Assembly (NCBI GenBank): GCA_046350295.1
Contig: JAXMAR010000045.1
Span: 1 to 58,562, forward strand
DNA from: JAXMAR01 sp046350295
GTDB taxonomy: Bacteria; Planctomycetota; Planctomycetia; Gemmatales; Gemmataceae
Direction: 5' to 3'
Length of the DNA stretch: 58,562 bases
Below the pieces are notes generated by a model that worked only from the letters and a program-made list of their open reading frames with translations, did not search any database and was not told the origin of the DNA. Shown here in pieces: positions 53,690-58,562 of this stretch. Every line of letters starts with the position of its first letter. The stretch's first letter is position 1. Made by a program: the position numbers and the translations under genes.

Positions 53690-55255
53690 ATGCCCGCCAC
53701 GCCTCTCGCACAGGTCGCCGTCCACTTGCGCCCCGAAGACAACATCGCCGTCGCCGCGCGCCGCCTCGACGAAGGCCTCGAGCTCGACTACGCCGGCACG
53801 ACACTCCGCGTCCGGCAGCGCGTCGGCCTGGGGCACAAGCTCGCCCTCGCCGCCATCAAGAAAGGCGAGCCGGTCTACAAGTATGGCCAGATCATCGGCT
53901 TCGCCCGCGAAGACATCGCGCCGGGCGATCACGTCCACGTCCACAACCTGGGCGCCGATCTCTTCGAGCGCGACTACGGCTTCTGCCGCGACTGCCCGCC
54001 GCCCCCCGCGCCTCCGAAGGAAGAGCGCTTCTGGCAAGGCTACGACCGCGGGCCCGATCGCCCCGAGCACTTCCGCTACGGCACGCGCAACTACATCGCG
54101 ATCATCAGCACGGTGAATTGCTCGGCCAGCACCAGCAAGTACGTCAGCGAGAGGATTCGCCTTTCTGGGCTCCTCGAGCGCTACCCGAACGTCGACGGCG
54201 TCATCGCCATCACGCACAAGGCCGGCTGCGCCATGCAGTACGACGGCCCCGATCACAACCAGCTCGACCGCACCCTCGCCGGCTTCGCCAAGCACGCCAA
54301 CGTCGCCGCTTACATTCTCATCGGCCTGGGCTGCGAGACCGGCCAGGCGATCCATCTCGTCGAGGGGCAGGGGTTGATCCAGCTCAACGGCGCCCGGCAC
54401 AAGCCGACGGTCCTCACCATTCAGGAGTGCGGCGGCATCGGCAAGACCGTCGACGCCGGCGTCAAGGCGGTGGCCGAATTGTTGCCGCGCGTCAACGATG
54501 TCCAGCGCGTGAGGCTGCCCGCGAGCAAGATCATCCTCGGCACGAACTGCGGCGGCTCGGACGGCAACTCGGGCGTCACCGCCAACCCCGCCCTCGGCGT
54601 CGCCAGCGATCTGCTGGTGCAGCAAGGGGGCACGAGCATCATCGGCGAGACCCCCGAGATCTATGGCGCCGAGCACATCCTGACGCGCCGGGCCGTGTCG
54701 CGCGCCGTCGGCGAGAAGCTTATCGAGCGCATCAAGTGGTGGGAATGGTACACCGGCATGTTCGGCGCGGAGATCAACAACAATCCGTCGCCGGGAAACA
54801 AGGAGGGGGGCCTGACCACGATCTACGAGAAGTCACTCGGCGCCATCGCTAAGGGAGGCGCCACCGCAATGGTGGACGTCGTCGGCTATGCGGAGCCGGT
54901 CCGGGCCAAGGGTTTCGTCGTCATGGATACGCCGGGCTACGACCCGGTGAGCATGACCGGCATCGTGGCGGGCGGGGCCAACGTCCTGGTCTTTACGACG
55001 GGCCGCGGCAGCGTCTTCGGCTGCAAGCCGGCGCCGTCGATCAAGATCGCGACCAACACGCCGATGTACCAGCACATGATCGACGACATGGACATCGACG
55101 CCGGCGTGATCCTGGAAGGGACGCCGGTGGAGGAGGTGGGCCGGCAGATCTTCGAGGAAGTGCTGGCCGTGGCAAACGGGAAGAAGAGCAAGAGCGAGCT
55201 GGCGGGGGTGGGGGAGGAGGAGTTCGCGCCGTGGAGCATCGGGCCGACGTTGTGA
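53690..55255 (+). CDS. uxaA: UxaA family dehydratase (altronate/galactarate dehydratase-like)
   Basis: 521 residues. An N-terminal SAF domain (residues ~1-95; VAVHLRPEDNIAVAARRLDEG ... GHKLALAAIKKGEPVYKYGQIIGFA) is joined to the C-terminal catalytic domain (GTRNYIAIISTVNCSASTSKYV, THKAGCAMQYDG, GLGCETGQ, IQECGGIGKTV, GTNCGGSDGNSGVTANPALG, FTTGRGSVFGCKPAPSIKIATN). The family dehydrates sugar acids such as D-altronate to 2-keto-3-deoxy-gluconate using Fe2+ or Mn2+. The conserved Cys and His residues are present. CGGAGAACCGC precedes the ATG. No other hexuronate genes are adjacent, so the exact substrate is uncertain. Confidence 0.9.
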   Translation: MPATPLAQVAVHLRPEDNIAVAARRLDEGLELDYAGTTLRVRQRVGLGHKLALAAIKKGEPVYKYGQIIGFAREDIAPGDHVHVHNLGADLFERDYGFCRDCPPPPAPPKEERFWQGYDRGPDRPEHFRYGTRNYIAIISTVNCSASTSKYVSERIRLSGLLERYPNVDGVIAITHKAGCAMQYDGPDHNQLDRTLAGFAKHANVAAYILIGLGCETGQAIHLVEGQGLIQLNGARHKPTVLTIQECGGIGKTVDAGVKAVAELLPRVNDVQRVRLPASKIILGTNCGGSDGNSGVTANPALGVASDLLVQQGGTSIIGETPEIYGAEHILTRRAVSRAVGEKLIERIKWWEWYTGMFGAEINNNPSPGNKEGGLTTIYEKSLGAIAKGGATAMVDVVGYAEPVRAKGFVVMDTPGYDPVSMTGIVAGGANVLVFTTGRGSVFGCKPAPSIKIATNTPMYQHMIDDMDIDAGVILEGTPVEEVGRQIFEEVLAVANGKKSKSELAGVGEEEFAPWSIGPTL

Positions 55256-55348
55256 TTCTTGTCGTCACATCCGGCGGCGCGTTAATATGTAGTCTTCCTT
55301 AATGCGTCTGAAAGCAGGGCGGCGTCATTCGTGGTGGAGCGTGGCATC

Positions 55349-55900
55349 ATGTCGATACCATTATCGTGCTCGTGTGGCAAACGATTGAAGCTGTCCGATT
55401 CCCTCGCTGGAAAACGAGTCAAGTGCCCAGGGTGTGGACAACCGCTGGAGGTCCCAAAGGCCGACGAGCCGGCGTCCGAGGTATTCGGCCTGGCGCCGCT
55501 GGAGGCCCCGCCCTGCCCGGAGTGCGGCAAGAAAATGAAAGGGGCGGGGCGCCGCTGTACCCATTGCGGTTTCGACGTCCGCACCGGACGGAAACGGGAC
55601 CAGGCCGTTTCTGAATCCGCGGGCGTATGCCCTGTCTGCGATGGCCCGATGGGCCGCCTCGGCTGCCCCACCTGCGGCGAGGCCCAAACAGCGCTTAGCG
55701 CCGCCAACAAAACACAACAGACGCCAGACAAAAAGGGCCGCTTGAGATGCCCAAGCTGCGGCTCGCTGAACTGCGTAAAGATCTCCGCGGGCACGAAGGC
55801 GGCTGCGGGCATCTTGCGTTGGGGAGGCGGCTTGCTCGGCAGCATATTGGCGCCTCGCATGAAGACCTACCGCTGCAAAGATTGTTCGGAGCAATGGTAG
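55349..55900 (+). CDS. Multi-zinc-ribbon protein
   Basis: 183 residues carrying repeated Cys pairs: CSCGKRLKLSD...VKCPGCG, CPECGKKMKG...CTHCG, CPVCDGPMGRLGCPTCG, and CPSCGSLNCVKI...CKDC. Two of these resemble MJ0042/GYF-type ribbons common in planctomycetes. A short hydrophobic segment (AAAGILRWGGGLLGSILA) precedes the last ribbon. Start ATG at 55349 behind GGAGCGTGGCATC; a GTG at 55331 is in frame. Function unknown. Confidence 0.65.
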   Translation: MSIPLSCSCGKRLKLSDSLAGKRVKCPGCGQPLEVPKADEPASEVFGLAPLEAPPCPECGKKMKGAGRRCTHCGFDVRTGRKRDQAVSESAGVCPVCDGPMGRLGCPTCGEAQTALSAANKTQQTPDKKGRLRCPSCGSLNCVKISAGTKAAAGILRWGGGLLGSILAPRMKTYRCKDCSEQW

Positions 55901-55963
55901 GCGCTCGCTCGTCCGTGGCGTCAGGCGGCCGCCGCTCCGATCGCGCGGACTTGGCGCCCTCCG

Positions 55964-57785
55964 TCAGGCGACGCGAATACTCTTGAAATAGGTCGCCACC
56001 GTCGCCCACGACACGGTCAAGAAGCCGTCGTCCTTGCCGTCCTTGGGGGCGGCGTTGCCGTCCTTGCCCCAGGGGTTGTAGAGCGTGACGACCCATTGCC
56101 CGTTCACTTGCTTCATGTCGGTGAGAGCGTAGGCGTGCCAGGCGACGATGCCGGTGCTCGCATCGAGCGTGGTGTTGGCGCCGGCGCCGGGGGTGGTCAG
56201 CACGATGGTCTTGCCGGCCTGGGCGGCGCTGGCGATCGTCTGGGGGTCGGCCTGGTTGGCGTAGTAGTAGGCGGCGGAGAGGCCGGTGAAGTTGTAGATA
56301 GCCTCGCCGGCGTCGAGGAGATAGCCGAAGTGGGCGTCGTTGACGGCGTTCCACTGGGCCACGGTCATGGGGGCGGCTGGTGTCGACGCCGTACATTTGC
56401 AGGCGGGCGCGCTGGAAGAGGATCGTCCAGAATTCGGGGAGGTTGCGGCCCGCAGCGTCGCGTGCCGGGGCCGGGTCGTTGTCGTTCCATGTGCCGTCGA
56501 AGGCGACGCGCTGCGTGATCCAGACGCCGTTGTCGTTGCGGAGGCGGATGTCGAAGAGACCGGGGGCGACGTTGGTGACCTGGGCGCTGAAGTTGAAGCC
56601 GCGCAGGGCCAGCTCGGCGAGGGTGGCGAGGGTGGCGCAGGTGGGGGTGTTCTGCTGGATGATGTCGGCGGGGGCGGCGCCGTTGACGAAGGGCTGGGCG
56701 AGGTTCATGTCCTCGTGGTAGGTGTTGAAGCCGGCCCCGCCGCTGGTCACGTCGAGCCCGGCGCCGCCGTTGAGAGTGTCATTGCCGTCCTCGCCGTAGA
56801 GCCTGTCGTCCCCCGGCCCGCCGTAGATCGAGTCGTTGCCGGCGCCGCCATAGATCGTGTCGCCGCCGGCGCCGCCGTAGATGAGATCATTGCCGTCGCC
56901 GCCGTAGATGGTCGTCCCCATGGTGAGCGGCTGCTGTCCGGGGGTGGCCTCGCTATTGAGGGTGATCTTGTCGTCGCCCGCCATGCCGTTGACGACGATG
57001 CGGTTGACGACGCCGGCCGCGACGGTCGCCTGCGTGTTGGCGCCGAGCTTGATGACGATGCCGTCGACGGAGACGCGGCCGTTGATGTTGCGGACGTTGA
57101 TGAGGTCGGAGCCGTCCGTGCCGTTGATGGTGAGGACGCCGCTGGTGAGGTCGGCGGTGATGGGGGCGGCGATGTTGACGCCGTTGAGGAGGGTGTTGCT
57201 GCCGGGGCCGCCGTCGAGGCGATTGGCGCCGGCCCCGCCGTCGAGGAGGTCATTGCCGTCGCCGCCGTAGAGGGTGTCGTTTCCATCGCCGCCGTAGAGC
57301 TTGTCGTCGCCGGCCAGGCCGTAGAGGAGGTCGTCGCCGGCCTCGCCATAGAGGGTGTCGTTGCCGAGGGCGCCGTAGATGGAGTCATTGCCGGCGCCGC
57401 CGTAGATGGTGGCCCAGCCGGCGCCGGCGCGGATGAGGTCATCGCCGTCGCCGCCGTTGATGATCTCGGTCATGGTCAGCGGCTGCTGGCCGGCGGTGGC
57501 TTCGCTGTTGAGCTGGATGGTGTCGTTGCCGCCCAGGCCGTTGACGACGATGCGGTTGACGACACCGGCGGCGACGCTCGCTTGCGTGTTGGCGCCGAGC
57601 TTGATGACGGCGCCGTCGACAAAGACGCGACCGTTGATGTTGCGGACGTTGATGAGGTCGGGGCCGTCGGTACCGTTGATGGTGAGGATGCCGGCGGCGA
57701 GCTCGGCGTTGAGACCCGCGGCGAGCAGGTTGCGGTCTTCCAGGGGTTCGAGGCGCGGACGATAAGCGGGGAAGATGGGCGGCAT
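55964..57785 (-). CDS. Calpain-like cysteine protease with RTX-type Ca-binding repeats, frameshifted
   Basis: Start MPPIFPAYRPRLEPLEDRNLLA behind GAGGA; the LEPLEDR motif marks planctomycete exported proteins. Two modules follow, each starting GTDG(P/S)DLINVRNINGRV and leading to hemolysin-type GGxGxDxLxG nonapeptide repeats (GGDGNDTLYGGDGNDLLDGG), which bind Ca2+. The C-terminal ~230 residues look like a calpain (C2) protease: IIQQNTPTCATLATLAELALRG (Gln and catalytic Cys), then IVAWHAYALTDM (His) and VTLYNPWG (Asn). The frame breaks at a G5 run (56369-56373): upstream GVDTSRP and downstream MTVAQWNAV need a one-base correction, after which the protein is ~607 residues. A partial homologue follows at 58192. 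Confidence 0.8.
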
Positions 57786-58121
57786 CGCTTCCTCTACGAT
57801 GGAGCATCGAGGTGGTGTGGAAAGCGGCGTCTCCAGACGCGCGCTCAACTCTAGCCGCTGCGGCGGCGTGGCGCCGGGAAGTCGCTTGCGTTGCGGTGGA
57901 AAAAACGGCGCCCGGGGTGCGGTGAGAAGAGAGATGAAAGGCGCTCCGATCCTCGGCCTTCTTCCCTTTGGGAAAAGCGAAGCAACGGCAAGGGCGGCGT
58001 TGGGCGCGGCGCGGCGCGGAGCGTCCGGTTGACGGAAAAGGAGTAAAGATTCGAGCGAGTAGAACCAAAAGGATTGCGAGCCGAGCGGAACCGGATAGAG
58101 GCGCGCCGGCATCGCGAGTGG
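57786..58121. other. Intergenic stretch with no gene recognised
   Basis: Between the calpain-like gene and the 34-bp repeats, about 336 bases with a G+C/A skewed composition. No frame shows a recognised family. It should hold the promoter of the 57785 gene, but no clear boxes were found. Confidence 0.5.
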
Positions 58122-58191
58122 TCACGCGAGGTCCGGCTCGGCTCGCCGGACCTACAGTCACGCGGGGTCCGGCTCGGCTCGCCGGACCTAC
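58122..58191. repeat. 34-bp hairpin repeat, copies 2 and 3 in tandem
   Basis: 58122-58155 and 58158-58191 differ at one base (GCGAGG / GCGGGG) and match 46868-46901. Each contains GGTCCGGC-TCGGCTC-GCCGGACC. They begin immediately after the stop codon of the partial calpain-like gene. Confidence 0.9.
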
Positions 58192-58562
58192 TTAAGCGAC
58201 GCGGATGCTGTTGAAGTAGGTGGCGACGGTGGTCCAGGGAACGGTGAGGCGGCCGTCGTCGACGCCGTCCTTGGGGGCGGCGTTGCCGTCTCTGCCCCAG
58301 GGATTGTAGAGGGTGACGAGCCACTGGCCGTTGACCGATTTCATGTCGACGAGGGCGTAGGCGTGCCAGGCGACGATGCCGGTGCCGGGATCGAGAGTGG
58401 TCGTGGCCCCGGAGCCAGGCGTGGTGAGGACGATGACCTTGCCGGCCTGGGCGGCGCTCGCGATCGTTTGCGGATCGACCTGGTTGGCCTTGTAGTAGGC
58501 GGGGTAGGCGCCGGTGAAGTTGTAGATCGCTTCGCCGGCGTCGAGCAGGAAGCCCTGGCTGG
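58192..58562 (-). CDS. Second calpain-like protease, C-terminal part, runs off right edge
   Basis: In-frame minus-strand coding to a TAA at 58192-58194. It reads GFLLDAGEAIYNFTGAYPAYY, DPQTIASAAQAGKVIVLTTPG, GTGIVAWHAYALVDM (catalytic His), WLVTLYNPWGRDGN (Asn) and ends TYFNSIRVA. It is very similar to the C-terminus of the 55964..57785 protein, including the identical segment GIVAWHAYAL. The two are tandem paralogues; the Cys-containing part lies outside the window. Here the frame is intact through the point corresponding to the neighbour's C-terminal half. Confidence 0.85.
   Translation of the reverse strand, partial: SQGFLLDAGEAIYNFTGAYPAYYKANQVDPQTIASAAQAGKVIVLTTPGSGATTTLDPGTGIVAWHAYALVDMKSVNGQWLVTLYNPWGRDGNAAPKDGVDDGRLTVPWTTVATYFNSIRVA

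Overview
The window is GC-rich chromosomal DNA whose gene content points to a planctomycete, most likely of the Gemmata type. The indicators are an E-P-x-E-D-R motif behind the N-terminus of secreted giant proteins (10162..10713 and 55964..57785), SBBP and RHS repeat proteins, a DUF1501 fragment, a Ser/Thr kinase fused to a sulfatase-modifying-factor (FGE) domain, a membrane pyrophosphatase, a tandem-fused UvrA, many zinc-ribbon and HEAT-repeat proteins, and numerous dispersed palindromes. No tRNA, rRNA, CRISPR array or transposase was seen. Species assignment is inference.

Layout. 1-10.7 kb (minus strand): a giant SBBP/RHS surface protein with a broken N-terminus, followed by a displaced RHS core carrying a Tox-REase-7 toxin and a candidate immunity gene; the left edge is SBBP and RHS debris. 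11-20.1 kb: a lipoprotein, a secreted Ig-like protein, a YiiX-like amidase, a DJ-1/PfpI protein with a BTRD1-serine hydrolase, and an ECF sigma/anti-sigma pair with a recognisable promoter. 20.4-27.6 kb: a 2393-residue protein made of two complete UvrA units plus a duplicated C-terminal domain. 27.7-39.2 kb: a zinc-ribbon membrane protein, CbiM, an amidohydrolase, a B12-type radical SAM protein, an Rpn-family nuclease, a DUF1501 remnant, an RRM protein, a frameshifted YfaP-like membrane protein and a frameshifted YcaQ. 39.2-47.8 kb: HEAT proteins, a second RRM protein, a membrane pyrophosphatase and small membrane or zinc proteins. 47.8-58.6 kb: a lactonase-type propeller, kinase-FGE facing an FHA protein, a ThuA-like protein, an HU-like protein, a UxaA-family dehydratase, a multi-zinc-ribbon protein, and two tandem calpain-like proteases, at least one of which carries Ca-binding repeats.

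Three themes deserve attention. (1) Modular toxin evolution at the RHS locus. (2) Dispersed palindromic elements of several families, some inserted in frame inside coding sequences (RHS protein, UvrA). (3) Single-base frameshifts, mostly at short C/G runs, in at least five otherwise intact genes; either the assembly carries homopolymer indels or several genes are decaying. Functional assignments are from recognised motifs by eye; no search was run.
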